Part shown: positions 34,876 through 47,009 of the stretch, piece after piece
Layout of the letters: each line of letters starts with the position of its first letter
How positions within the stretch are numbered: position 1 is the first letter of the stretch
Source: Gymnorhina tibicen
Lineage: Eukaryota > Chordata > Aves > Passeriformes > Artamidae
Direction of reading: 5' to 3'
Assembly: GCA_013399875.1 (NCBI GenBank)
Contig: VXAZ01003270.1
Span: forward strand, 1,043,558-1,107,557
Length of the DNA: 64,000 nt
The notes under the pieces: model-generated
Database searches by the model: none
The model's input: the letters and a program-made list of their open reading frames with translations, nothing else
Told to the model about the DNA's origin: nothing
Program-made: the position numbers and the translations under genes

Positions 34876-37329
34876 GCTTTCTGAGTATTTTAAATTTTTC
34901 TCCTTTCTCTCTTTTTTTTTTTGGTGCAAAACAAAGCAGCTAAGAAGAAGGAAACACTGCTGTTTTTAAAAATGCAGCTTTATATATTCCTAGAAGCCTG
35001 TAAATAGAGAAAAAACAGGCAAAAGAGGGAGAGCAAGCAAGTTTTGACAGTAATAGCAGTGAGCCAGTGGAACATCTTGAAAGGAACTAGCCTTGTCTTA
35101 GGAAATTAAAAAGACATGTGTGTAGCTGTTAAAAAGCATGAGAAAAGTGTCTGTGATTCTCAAGCAAGGCAGTCCTGCAGGAGGAAGTTTACAAGAGCTA
35201 GGAGTAGTAGTATCCGTGACTTTAATCTGGTCTTGGAAATTATTAGTTCTGAGCATGCTGGAAGGAATTAAGACCAAACAAGGGGTTTCAGTTTAGAATC
35301 TGAGTCTTTGATGCTTCAGGAAAGTAATTTGATTGCATCAAATGGGTCCCAGGGATAGGAACCTTAGTCCATAAATATCACAGATCGACATCATTAAAAA
35401 AACCTCAATCTGCACTTTTTTTTTCTTCTTCTTCTTTTTGCAGTGCTAATATTCTTTGGACATAAGAGGCCCACAGCTGAATCAGCAGGGAGATTGATTT
35501 CTCTCTCTCCCTTTAAAAGAGGGAAAGAAGGTCCCTTTGGGTCAGGGTTAAGGGCTTGGAAGGGGCCTAATGGGAAAGTTCATCTCACAGCTGCCAGCAG
35601 TATATAGTACCAGGCCCATGGATAACAACAGGATGTGGGTTTTGAGCACTGTCAGCTCCTTCATGATATATTTCTTTTTAATTTTCTCCTTTTAAAATAA
35701 TACACCAGCAAAGAACATTCTTTATTATCATAACAAAATCTCTGCTCCAGTGACTCTGAGACGTTCCTAATTGTTTTCAATCTGTCAGGAGCGCTTTCTG
35801 TTTGCATTTCTGCAACCACTCAAGAGATTGCTGTAAAGAAAACAAACAAAAAAAATGGCCTGGGCTGACTGAGGGGTTGGGTAATGGGTTACAGCACTTT
35901 CACCTTGCTCAGCACCGCTGAGCAGGAACCAAAAGCTGAATTGGTCAGTAATAACTCGAGTACCAGCTTTGCAACAGCCAATTTCGAGCTGTTGTTTGCA
36001 CTTCAAGTCACCAAACAGGCACGGTGACAGGCAGTGAATTAAAAATAAACTCTGGTTATGGTGGAAGGCATAGGGAAAACACCCCATTCACCCAAGTGGA
36101 GATGGAAAGTGAAGGGGAAGAGTGCATGTAGCTCTTCGCACTGTCATCCTGTGAATGACGAATAGCAGTGCATTTCCCATGGTGGAAAACACATCTGATC
36201 TAACTTTTCATGCTGCATTGTAAAAAGTGATCTCATTAGCGTGAGAAGAGAGTGATTTCTGGGAACAGCCATATTCTGAATGGTTGCTGCTGATCCTACA
36301 AGAGCCAGTGGTGCGGGGCAGCCTTATACCCCCATACGTGCATCCTCACCAGCACGCTGTGCTGGTCTTGCTGTGTGATGGAGGGAGGGGGTGGGAGCAC
36401 AGGGGCTGCAGGGAAGGCCGTGCACAGGCAGCCCAGGGTCCCCCGCAGATGTCTGCTGGCAGAGCTGGGACACATGGGCCGTGGGAGGAGCACCGAGGAA
36501 TTTTCCCAGCGTCGTTCCCTGCGTGTGTGGGTGTTGCCTCCCACCACGGAGCCAGCGTCCTGTTTGAGTCTTGGTATTACAGCACGAGTGGTGGGCCCCC
36601 AGCCCAGAGGGAGCTTCTGCTGTTCCACAGGCTGCAGGAGAGGGCTGCTACCTTGAAGGGCTGCAGAACTAAGATGGAAGAAAGCTGCCCCATTGAGCAA
36701 GCGAGCTGAGAACTGAAGGCAGCATTCATGTTGCCTTCTAGAAACACTTGTGAGTTGTCAGGCCTGTCCCTCTTTATTGGTATAGGGACCGGTGGTCTAT
36801 CTGCACACAGTTTGGATCTCTTCTTGGGCTTGGTGATAGGATGTAATGGTCATGATGACGGTGGCCAGAGAAAACCTGAATTCAGACCTGGTAGAGTTTG
36901 AAGGCAACCAAAGAAAATGGGAGCTGTGGATCAATCCCACTGACGTTTATTCACTGAGCTCCTCAATCACAGCTCGGTGTTGTAACCACTCGTTCCACGA
37001 GAACTGTCCTCCCGTGGCTGTTCCTGGCCATCAGGGTTCCATATGTCCCTCAGTGTAGAGGTAGCTGAAGAAGAGTCAGGGCTGGTTTTGCATGCGTAAA
37101 CACAAAAGCAGAACCACAGGAACTGTCAGTCGGTATGTTTGGAAGGAACTCACCACCCTGGCATCTGGTGTGCACTGAGCTGCTGTCAACTACCTGCACT
37201 GAGAAGTTCACACCAAAACCTAAGAGCTCTGACCACCTCTGGAGAAAGGTCTGGGTGAAGAGTGGTCAGTGCAGAGCCATGGGCCTGAGTCAGGCTTTTG
37301 TTATGAGGGATGGGAAGCAGGGCCTATGT
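34876..37329. other. Non-coding stretch, GC-richer part at 36.3-36.7 kb
   Basis: A pyrimidine run TTTTTTTTTCTTCTTCTTCT plus TTTTGCAG ends at an acceptor-like AG (35442-35443), but no good donor follows. Positions 36290-36710 are GC-richer with overlapping open frames on both strands (141 plus, 134 minus codons) that have no domain. No repeat was recognised. Confidence 0.5.
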
Positions 37330-37490
37330 CAGAAAGGACTTATCGTGCTGGTTTGGAAGTCATTACTCTTCTTGCTCTGCCACAGACTTCCCACATGTGC
37401 TTTAAGCACATCCTTCAGCTCTCTTTGGCTGTCTGTGTAAAATGGAAGGTGTTGCCTTACTCTGTCTCACCAGAGAGCTGTAAAACATGG
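37330..37490 (+). mobile_element. MIR-like amniote SINE relic
   Basis: CTTGCTCTGCCACAGACTTC, then ATGTGCTTTAAGCACATCCTTC, GCTCTCTTTGGCTGTCTGTG, TAAAATGGAAGGTGTTGCC and TTACTCTGTCTCACCAGAG follow the order of the MIR core ('ctctgccact...tgtgaccttgggcaagtcacttaacctctctgtgcctcagttt...tctgtaaaatgggg...tacctcacagg'). It is more diverged than the copy at 31.6 kb. Confidence 0.6.
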
Positions 37491-38404
37491 TCTATCCCAA
37501 TTTTCAGGGGCTCTCACAGTCACTTATCCAAGTAACTTAAAAAACTTCAGCTTAAAGCAAACCATCTTTGGAACCCCTACTTGGTCTCAGTACTTGGGAG
37601 GAGTCCACAGTAAGAAAAAGACACGAGGTTCCTGTTCCCACTGCTGCACAGACGTGGCTGAGAAGTCTTTTAGCGGGATATGGTTTCCCACCTGTTTTGC
37701 ACCAGCATAAAGAGTTCTGCTAAATGCAAGGCAGCAGTTGGGTTCATGCTTTTCCACAGGAAATGCTGGACACAGAGATAAGCTCGTCCAAGTTAACACT
37801 GGGATAACAGCAAATCTTTAGCAAGTAGGAATGTGAAGCATGGCAGCCACAGTAGCCATGGGGTATGTGAGGGCTCTGTCACATTTTTTATGGAGAAGCA
37901 AGATTGCTTTTCCTCTCACCTTCCTGGAAAAGAGGACACAGATCCGTGGTTAGCTTTACTTGTCAGGAGTGTTGTTGCTACTACTTCTTGTCCTCCTTGT
38001 GCCCTTTGGCTGCCTTTGCTCTCTGCAGCAGCATGCAGAGATACATGGAGTGGCTGTGGGCAGAGGAGGAGAAAACAAGCTCTAGAACAAAACACAAAGT
38101 ATGGTCTCATGCAAACCTCATTAATAATGGAGAGCAAGTGAAGAGAATGGTAAAAAGAAAGATATTTCTTGCTGGAAAGAGAGGGAACATACTGCACCAC
38201 TGCATAAGAGGGAATGTGAAAGGTGAAGCCTTTCAGAGTTTACATCACTCTCCATAAAACAAAATTCAGGCTATTTCACAGTTACTGCAAGATTTAGCCA
38301 GGCGGTGGGATGACAAACATACTTAAAAATAAACACAGAGATCATTTTATGTTGAGATTTTTACTATCTCAGATTCTTTCTTTTTTTTTTTTTTTCTATT
38401 TCAG
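37491..38404. other. Non-coding stretch ending in a strong polypyrimidine run
   Basis: No gene was recognised. Open frames of up to 117 codons overlap in three frames. The segment ends in a T15 run (38381-38395) and CTATTTCAG, which forms the acceptor of the candidate exon that follows. Confidence 0.5.
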
Positions 38405-38486
38405 TTCAACATCTCAAATATTCTTTATTACCCCTGGCTCTCCAGAGAATTCAAATTCATGCTGAAATGATAAGCCCTTTTCTCAG
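38405..38486 (+). other. Candidate spliced exon, 82 bp, gene unknown
   Basis: The left edge has a near-ideal 3' splice site (TTCTTTC, T15, CTATTTCAG with AG at 38403-38404). The right edge has TTTTCTCAG/GTAAAGC, close to the consensus donor. Between them one of three frames is fully open (phase 2, reading QHLKYSLLPLALQRIQIHAE then MISPFL); the other two have stops. I do not recognise the peptide. It could be an exon of an unknown or long non-coding transcript, or a chance pairing helped by the T run. Confidence 0.2.
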
Positions 38487-38570
38487 GTAAAGCAAATAAG
38501 TCCTGTATAGCACTGCTCAGCAAATGCATGTCTCTTGGAGACATACTGCCAGCAGGGACTGTGGCTCAGC

Positions 38571-38633
38571 AAGACATTCATTATTCAGGGCCACCGGGCT
38601 ACTTTCTGGCCCGGTGGTCCAGATAGATGTTTT
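38571..38633 (+). other. GC-strong RNA hairpin candidate
   Basis: GGGCCACCGGGC (38588-38599) faces GCCCGGTGGTCC (38609-38620) across a 9-nt loop. That gives 12 pairs, one of them G-U in RNA on the plus strand. Below an asymmetric internal loop, AAGACAT (38571-38577) can pair with ATGTTTT (38627-38633). The size is like a small pre-miRNA, but the large internal loop is unfavourable. No known RNA is assigned. Confidence 0.3.
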
Positions 38634-39654
38634 CAAGATGCAGTACCTGTGACTCTGCCCAAAAGTCTCTGCCATAGTACGACATAAAGTCCTCCTAAGA
38701 CTGTGGTCCATGAGTTCTTTCTCTTTTATGCTGGTCATTAATCTCAGAAATGCATACGAAATTGATTTCCTTTTCATGACATTGTTTTCAAATGACTCTT
38801 CTGTTTTCTTCTGCTTGGTTTTTGGCAATCTCAGTGGCATGGGAGCTACACGAAATAAAATTCAGAGTGTCTCCAAATGTTTCACTGACAAAGTTGTCAG
38901 TGCTTGCTCTCCCCTGTGTTTTATTGGTTGTGGGTGTAGCAAGGAAGCTGCAAAGAAAGGGGGCATAAGGCTGGTAAAATTCAAATGCAAGAATATAGCA
39001 ATCAGAAGAAATTAGACCTTTTGAGCTTACAGAAGTAGAACCAAGAGCAGAACTTGGATGCTAAACCTGGTAGTCATTTGGGATGTTGGGGTTTTTTAGC
39101 TGCAAAGGCCAGAAAGAGAACACAGAAGAGTCAGTTGCTTTAATATGCACTGCACTTCTGAACAGCAAAGTTCCCAAATCGTAAAACTCCCAGCAGCTCT
39201 CCCCTTGCCTGCAAACAGTGAGCTGACATGCAGGGAGGGGGAAAAATGCAGTCACATTCCTTTCGCACTCCCACTCGCCTCTGAGGTTCTTCCACTTCCT
39301 TCCTATGGCTTTTTTTAGAACTGTAGTGTTTTTCTCACGTCCGGCAACAAAGGATGTTTTGTGCTGCTCCTGAGGTTGTTGGTTTCTTTTTTCCTTTTTT
39401 TTTTTTTTACTTCAGATACATGTTTGAAAATATCACTCTTGTTTGTGTGGAAGCAAAATCTTTTTCTCTCTGATACTTTACAGATTTGGTCAGTTGCTGA
39501 GGATTTGTTTAGTAGGTTAAATTCTCCCACCAGGGTCAACATTTGTATTTTCCTGCAACCTTATTTACTTATGAAAACCACCATGCTGCAACCCTAAAGG
39601 TAGAACGATACTGGGGAGTCAGTGATATTGCAGTGATTTCTCTGCCCTTTTAAT
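38634..39654. other. Non-coding stretch
   Basis: A T run lies near 39398-39409. Domain-free open frames of up to 101 codons are present. No gene was recognised. Confidence 0.5.
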
Positions 39655-39715
39655 GAATAAGAAATGGAATCACTCCAGAATTACCACGGTGCAGATGAGA
39701 GAAGAGCATGGTGCA
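39655..39715. repeat. Possible ancient sauropsid repeat relic
   Basis: GGAATCACTCCAGAATTACC followed by ACGGTGCAGATGAGAGAAG and AGCATGGTGC resembles 'ggagtcactccagatttacaccggtgtaactgagagcagaattt'. It is a single diverged half. Confidence 0.35.
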
Positions 39716-42700
39716 TAAATTGGTTCAGAAAATGCATAGCTTACAAAATCCACAAAAGTCTTGTGTTGTTCCCAGTAAAAAATCCAATGAGGAGACAAGG
39801 AGGAGCAGATCAATAATGGAATCACAGTCTCTAGCCTGTAGAGTCAGCTCTCCCAATTTACAGTAGTGTAACATCATGAAATAAGAATGGAGATATGCAT
39901 CCAGGATTAAATCTTTGGGGTTTGTTATATTCTTGTCCCCAGTCACTATAGCTGGGTCTTTGTCACAGTGATAAATTGACTGTGGTCACACACGTTGACA
40001 TTATTCACTTTGAGAAGTAAAACTCCAAACATCAGTCATCGCTGTGTCAGGGACCCTGGATATTGGATGTTCAGGCATTCAGTGTTTCCAATTTATTATA
40101 ATTTGTAGGCAACTAGACAAGGTGGGGGGAAAGCCCATAGACAGCCTGGAATTATATCATAAATCTCCAAAAGCCCTAACATAATCTTTAAGACTACCTT
40201 CAGTTCCTCAGGCAGGGTGCATGAGTGATGCAGTGAACCTGACTTTGACCTTTGGCTCAGCAGTGCTGCACAGGTATTATTACACTGTTGGCTTTGGCTT
40301 CTGTGGGACTTGGTGCATAAATGTCTCGGGAAGGAAGTACTCAGAGAAGAAACGTAAGGACTGCTATCTCAGTGCCTGCTTCATCTCAATAGCCAGGGTG
40401 AAGCAAAGAGAAAATGAGAGGCCATGAGTCTGTGCTGCCTGGTGTGGGAATCACTCCTGGGTTGTGCAGATGGGGCTAGAGTGAGGTACCACACGCTGTC
40501 ACTGCAGATGTCCTTTGTACTGCACATAACCTAAGACATACCCATACCCCTGTTACTTGCTGGATGTTTTCTCCAGATTCCTGGGAAATACCAATACCAG
40601 CTCTCCAAAACAGTCAGCAAATGCAGGAACCTGCTGGAGCTCTTACAAAGTGAGCCCTGATTAAGAAAACTATTTGTCTGCTGCTTTTGTGGCATGTCTG
40701 GCTTCCTACGCCTGCTGCCAAGTTTTCCAGAGTGGAAGGAGGAACTTTCCCCCATTATATTGCCGAAGCCTTGCAATAGCCTTGGAGCCTGCTTTGGTCG
40801 GTGTGAGCCATTGGGTGTGTGCTGGGGAATCATAATGCCACACACACAAAGTGGGGGGAACCTGTGCAGGACCATGGATGTCCCTGTGACTTCCTGATAG
40901 CTCAGCTATGGCTCTATTCCCTGTCTTCTCCCCTAACACTAGGCTGAATGGAGGGAGAAATATCAGATCTGAGTGAGTTGAGTTGCCCCTTGAATACTAG
41001 CCTTACTCTGAAAGTCTAGCTCCAGGAATTTGTGCCATCAATCCCCACTTTTCTGCTAGATTATTTCTCCCCAGCCTTCCAGAAAGCAACACATTCCCGA
41101 GCCACAGGCATCCCAGCAGCCCAGGGCTGAGACAGACACGAGGATGCTGCTTCACACTAAGATGCCAGGCAGTGAACTGGGATGCCTGAGGCAGGTTTGC
41201 TTGTTTTATCCACTGCTTTGGATAAGGGCTGTGATTCCGACAAACACCCAGGGTGGTAATATCTCAAACAAACACATCTGTTTACCAAAAGTGAGTCTGT
41301 TTTCCATTGGGTTTGGCTAACATGAGCTAGCAAACCTGATTTAACCTCAGCCTTTTCCTTGGGGTAAGCACAGCAACTTGCAGCTGCTTCCAGAGAGGCG
41401 TTTTCTCTAAATGGCTGGGCGAGGACATCTCTGGTGAAAGGTGGTGCCTTATGGCTGCCCATGGCAAGACCTGGCTGGCAGTACAAAACCTTGCCAGGAG
41501 AAGCTAGTTTTGTCGCTGCAGTGGAACATGCCATAACAGCCCTATGAAAAGTCCTGGCTGCCTTTTCTGTGACCCAAACAGATCCCCAAGCCATCAGCTG
41601 ATGGTTTCTAACCCAGCAAACACCATGGCTTATGGCAGCCCCACACCTCAGCAGGAGCAGGTGGTACTCTGGCTGCAGCCAGTGTGCTGCAGTGCAGCAG
41701 TGCAGCAAGGTCAGTGCTCCTCCAGACAGAGAAGCAGGATTGTCAATGTAGCCTGGGTAAACAGCCTGCTAGTCTATGGTAAACTCTCTTTGCAAGTCAA
41801 GATAAATAAAAAAAAATTAGTAAAGTTCACTTTTTTTTAATTTATACAGCAGGAATGCTCTTGACTACTTGCCCAAGTAACACTTTCAATAAACAACAAC
41901 AGGGAGAGAGGTGCTGTGAAGGCTTTATCTTGCTCCGACACTGTCCTAGTCATCCCTGTTGCAGCCTCCAGTCAATCCAGGTCACACTGGCAGCCTGGTC
42001 TTGTTGTTCCTGTCACTTTAAAGTTGCTGGCTTAAGTTTGTTTGGATCCCATTAGAAAAAATATAAAGCTACAGTTTAAATCTCTGTCCCTAGAGTCAAC
42101 CGTGATCCTGCTTCAGCAAAGACAAGCAGTGTTGCTGTGGCACCAGCTGACACCTGCGCTGCTTCTCCACCACTGGGACATCTCCCAGATCAGGATGGTG
42201 ATGCTTGCATGGCCCTCAAGTGTAGTCTGGCACAAATAGATGAAATACGCCTACTTTGCCTTTTCCAGAAAATGTGATTTATGGTCAGGAAGGATCCACC
42301 TTTCGAGGTGAGCTAGCGCTGCAGGACAGAGCTCCAGCAAGCTCAGCCAAGGCAGCACCCGGGGCTGTGGTGCTCCATCCCGGCCCTAACGCTGCAGGGA
42401 AAGGGAGGGTGAAACTGTGTGAGACTTGGCAAATCTTCATGAAGCCACAGAGGAACTGTACTCGGGAGAGAAATGCAGCCCCTAGATCTACTCTACAAAT
42501 CCCAACCAACCTCTGGATAAACTTCAGCTGAAAACTGGCTCTTTCATGCCTGCGATAACTGCACTTGACAGCCAAACAGAGACCCTTTCATATTTAAAAA
42601 TAGAAAAGGCAATTAATTATTGGAGTCAGTATAAGCCAGGAGCTGGCACAGTAGTGGAGGAGTGTCTGCAGTGATCTGGCTGTAGTGGAGGCCATAGTGG

Positions 42701-43699
42701 CTTTAGAGCTCGTGCGCCCATCAGCCCACGGGGACACGCCAGCATTCGGGATGCAAAGCTGCTCAAACACAGGCACAAAACAGTCATGCCCTACAGCAGC
42801 AGGGTTGGTAGGCAGCAAAAAGGGAAGGCAGCCTCTGAAGCCCCTGAAGAGCTTAATGGAGCCAGTGCTGCTTTGTCAAACCCAGCCTGGATCAGATTTG
42901 GGCAACTCGAGCTGAAATGCTTGCCTGTCTGGTTTACTGTTCTCCAGTGGCTGTGTGCAGCAAGTGCCAGTGTGTCAGAGGCAAGCCTTGGAGGTTAGTG
43001 GGCAAGCCCTGAGAGCCAGAGCCACTGACTTCTCTTTCTCCTAGCTGGATAGTCTGGTTCAGTGAGGAATGAAGCATTGTGCACCAAAGCCAGGCTCAAT
43101 TTTTTCTGTCTCAGTGTTTACCTGGGACAGACCATGATGTGAGGTGGTGATGGGACTTAAGGACTCCTGGCTTTGTTGCCAGGGACTTGATAGCATTTGA
43201 CCTTCTGTTGGCTCTGAGTTCTTTGGACACTGGTGAATTGCCCAGAAGGGAGCTTTCCTTATCCTCCAGGAAAATCCTATTGGTTTTTGTTTTTTTTTTA
43301 CTATAAAGCCTAGTTCTTGACACTTGCTAGCTACAAGCTGTCCTCATGGATTAGCAACCCAATGAGGTAATGAAAGTCAGCTGCCTTAGACACTTCATTT
43401 TCTGCTGCAAGGTACTTGCACATGACTGAGGTCACTGGTGTTTGGTGAGCCCAAACCATGTGGAGAATTGCAAGGAGAAGCAGGTCTCGAGCTGAAGGAG
43501 ACTGTGGCTAGGAAACCGAGGTGGTGGTGCTGCGATGCGAGTCGGGGAGAGACCTTTGAAGTGCAGTCTTTGGGCAGCTGCCTGGGCCAAAAGCAAACAC
43601 TGCACAGGACTTCCATTTTGCTAACAATAATGAAAGCAGTTCCTGGAATGATTTGCTTGTCCTGACAGCAGCACAGTTTGGTTGAAATATGTACAAATT
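39716..43699. other. Long non-coding stretch, no gene recognised
   Basis: This stretch holds the longest open frame of the window (41157-41708, minus, 183 codons). It is rich in Ser, Ala, Cys and His, has no domain or signal peptide, and is most likely chance. A TGCAGCAG-type minirepeat lies at 41685-41709. A 39-bp segment at 42269-42307 has exon-like edges and is treated as a finding. Positions 43140-43240 hold faint MIR-like strings too weak to call. Confidence 0.5.
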
Positions 43700-43717
43700 A
43701 AAAAAAAAAAAAAAAAA
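43700..43717 (+). repeat. A18 homopolymer
   Basis: Eighteen consecutive A. No processed pseudogene or SINE body is recognisable upstream, so it is treated as a simple repeat. Confidence 0.9.
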
Positions 43718-45667
43718 GAATAGAAGAGGAATTCGTAAGAGAGGCCCTTCCTTGGACTCGTTGTTCTCACAGCCTCCTTTCCCTGTTCAAATTGGTAATT
43801 CCCAGCAAAGCCACGATTCAAGTGCACGGTGACTGCTCTTTTAACATGATCAAAGGAATAATTATATGCAGTGGAATTCTCCAAACACAAAAATCGCGTG
43901 TGATCCTCCCGGCATGAGGAACCGGCTGCATGTCTGCAGAAAGCTCCCATTTGCTCCACAGACAGGCAGCCCCAGGTTGCAGCCAGGGACCGTCCCTGCC
44001 TGCCACCACGGAGCTCCTCCTCAGCTGCCTTCCACTGCGTAAGCTCACTCCCAGCTTTTGGGCTGCCCGACTGGCAGGGGGATGTGGAGGTCCTTTGTTT
44101 CTCTGTGTATTCAGGGGATAAAGGGGATATTTTCCTAAAAATCGACTACTGCTTACTTAGTTTATCCTCGAATGGAAACTTTATTTATAGAAGCAACAGC
44201 ACCCTGGGCCCTAGCAACAGCAAAGTGAGCTCTACAGGTCCTGATGGGAAATACTGCAAGGTGCTGTGCTTCAGCAACAGATTTTGCTCATGGTTTCCCA
44301 TTTTGCACCTGTACCATCTCTTCTAGGAGCTGCAAATCAGAAATCAGCCTTTTCTTCATCCACTGAAGATGGAGAATGGATTTTTTCCTCCCCCTCAGCA
44401 GTCAGCATAGTGTGGTGTGTCCAGGGAAGGGAGGGCTCGTGGGAACACATGGAAGTGGGACCTCTCCTGGGGTGGAAAAGGTTTCTCTGCTGGCCTGAAG
44501 TGGGTCAGCACCAGGCCACCAGGGCATTTGAGCAATATGGGCTGAGCTGAAAGTCATTGAGCGCCTTGACTCCAACACTCTTCTGCCACATCCCCGGCTG
44601 TTGATCAAGCCCAAAGCTTCCACCTTTCAGGATTATTGCTGGGGAATGCAGCCACTGCATTGCAGTCTGCCTGCATCCGTTCTACCCAGCCCACACAAGC
44701 TCTGTAGGAAATCCCTGGAGCTGCTCACACTCGCCCCATTGATAAAGCTCACCTGAAATCCCTGCTGGAGTGCATGCCTGGGGGGCAACAGAGCAGATGC
44801 TGGTCCAGTCTGCATTTCAACGTGCATGTGTGTCCTGTCTCATGCAAACTGTTCCTGGCATGGTCTTGTCTCTTTTTATTGAGACACTTCGAATGAGCAT
44901 CTGAAGCCAATAGAGTGGTCTTAAACAAATCACCCTCTACACGTTGCTAATTGGAGTCTCACTTTGTCGATGTACATAGATGGCCTCATCTATTCATTTT
45001 ATCTCCTTCTCATTCAATTTTTCCTTAAACTAGCCACCAGATCAGATGGGTACTCTTAAGATGCTGTTGAATGCTTGGTGGTCTACACTGTATCACCTTC
45101 ATCAGTTTTTCATATCTCTTTCCACATAAGACTGTAGATTATCTGGGTTGTTTTTGTTAATAGGAGACAGATGGGAATTGGGTGTCAAGTTGTGATTCTG
45201 AAGCGTAGGAGCTTCATAGCCTTTTTAAAAATGCATGGTATTAAAGATAATTTAAAACAAAATTAGTTTCTGGCATTTAACAATTAGTGAGGCAAAATAG
45301 ATGCTTAATAGAGAGGCCAGAAGAGGGTAATTCTTTAGTCTGAATAGTCACCTCTGAACTCTAGGCTGACATAGTCACATCTGGTACAAAAAGCCAGACT
45401 CTTACATGCTATAAATCTCCCATGTTTGCCCTGGCACTGCACAGCTCTCATTCCAGTGGATTGCATTGCCTTTCTCAATCAGATGATACACAGCACAGGA
45501 ACAATATGGAAGGAGAAATACTGGCATCACTGGTATATTGTGCATTAGACAAATCAGATTTTGGAGGGCTTATTTTGCCTGGGTCTGTTAGTCGAACCTC
45601 CAAAATTAAAAGCAAGAGGTGTTTTTTGGAGCACACACAATTGTAAAATGAGGACTTCTACACCTGG
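43718..45667. other. Non-coding stretch, no gene recognised
   Basis: Open frames are at most about 94 codons after the frames overlapping the poly(A) run. They are domain-free, with no RNA gene and no repeat family recognised. Confidence 0.55.
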
Positions 45668-46025
45668 CTGAAGAATAACTATACTGGGTCTGAAATGGGT
45701 GTGTCAGCTCCAGGATCCTGTCCTGGTTCTAGCCAGGAGTGGATGCTGAAGGAAAAACATATGAAAACAGGCAAGCATGGCACAGTCCTTTTCCCGATGC
45801 AGTTGTAGGGCTGGGAGTTCCTCAGCTGCAGACAGTATCTTTCTGGTTAGTAATTCCAATGGACTTTCTTTCCCTCCACAAGTTTGTTTTAACTTCTGGC
45901 CTCAGCAACTGCTGATGGCAATGAGTTCCACAGTTTAACTTGTACGGGATGGAAACCTGCTTACTTTGGTTTGCTCGAAACCTGATGCCTGCTAATTGTA
46001 TTTAATGTCCTCTTTTGAAAAAAGA
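45668..46025 (-). mobile_element. Ancient CR1/L3-like LINE, 3' end, reverse orientation
   Basis: On the minus strand the order is AACTTGTACGG..., then GTTTAACTTG's complement region with GTGGAACTCATTGCCATCAG, GAGGCCAGAAGTTAAAAC, AGAACCAGGACAGGATCCTGG and finally TTTCAGACCCAGTATAG plus TTATTCTTCAG. This reproduces the collinear 3' end of an old CR1/L3-group element ('gtggaactcattgccagaggatg...caggatactggg...tctgacccagtatggccgttctt'). It lies on the opposite strand to the old CR1 copy 1 kb away. No coding capacity remains. Confidence 0.75.
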
Positions 46026-47009
46026 AAAGAGGAGGAGGGATAGGAGGCTCCAAACTCACCAGGTGACAGGTGCCAGGTACGAGGCATCCGCAACTGGGCC
46101 TTGCTCCACCTCATGCAGTCACTGCGTGGCTCAGCCTCCTGCCCTGACACTGTCTGCTGAACTGGGACCTTCTCACCAGCACCTTCCAGCAGGCAAAGCC
46201 CCTGTGCAAGCCTGCTTGTTGCAGTTCAGCAGGTGAATGGACAGTGATCTGAGCTCCCTTCTTGCTCCATTATGTCTTTTATCATTTCTAGCTTAAAGTC
46301 AAGTTGATATTGTCTGGGATTTCTTCATATGCAAGCTTTGCATTCAGTCAGCTATCCCGCACCCCTTGGATGCCAAATAATGCAGAGGGCAGGAAAATGG
46401 GATGCTCAAGAAGTGCCCCAGCTTGGGTCAGCTGGAACAAAAAGATGTTGCAGATCTGAAGTAGCCAATTTTCAGATTCCACCCAAGTACCGTCACAGAA
46501 ATCTTAGTGTGGCCATGTGGGGATGTGCAGCAGAAGCTCTGACAGCAACTGTCTTCTTATTTACTTACAGAAAATAATTTGTGCTCTAAAGTTCTCTGTC
46601 AGCTCCATTTTTTCCTTTCTTAATTTATACCCCTGGAGGAGCTCTTTTCTCATTAACAAGTAGAAACTGCCCTCCTGATTTAAACCCCAGGCCAAGGTTA
46701 AATATCACAAGTTATGCAGTACCTTGATATCTCCCTATTTAAACTGCTCTCCTCCTTTGGGAAGGATGCACTTCAGCTCCAGGTTTCATACTGTGTCTGA
46801 AGGATGCTTGCAAACCATAAGAGAGGATTTTTTTTTCTTTTTATTGGTACAAAAATATCATCAGCTTAATCTGGCAAAGTACTCCCAGTGGACACATCTG
46901 GCAAAGCTGTACTGGTAGTGGAAAACCTCTTTCTGCAAGCAAAACAAGTTCTACCAGGACAAGTGTGGGTTTGTCACTGTAACTGGGATGAGGGGAGAAA
47001 TGGCTCAGG
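46026..47009. other. Unique spacer between two old CR1 copies
   Basis: No gene was recognised. Open frames are at most 82 codons. A T-rich run lies at 46828-46842. Confidence 0.5.

Noticed and set aside
34741..34969. Lys/Glu/Arg-rich and Phe/Ser/Leu-rich open frames
   Set aside because: They are translations of the CTTT-rich polypyrimidine tract, not genes.
35413..35443. Polypyrimidine run ending in GCAG, acceptor-like
   Set aside because: No credible donor within a normal exon length downstream.
36284..36709. Open frames on both strands in a GC-richer patch (141 and 134 codons)
   Set aside because: Mutual antisense overlap and no domain; composition effect. The CpG count is too low for an island.
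41157..41708. Longest open frame of the window (183 codons, minus)
   Set aside because: No domain, no plausible start context, biased toward Ser/Ala/Cys/His, and overlapped by other frames. A length of this order is expected by chance in 64 kb.
43140..43240. Faint MIR-like strings (GACTTAAGGACTCCTGGC, TTTGACCTTCTG)
   Set aside because: The order of core segments is not preserved well enough to separate from chance.
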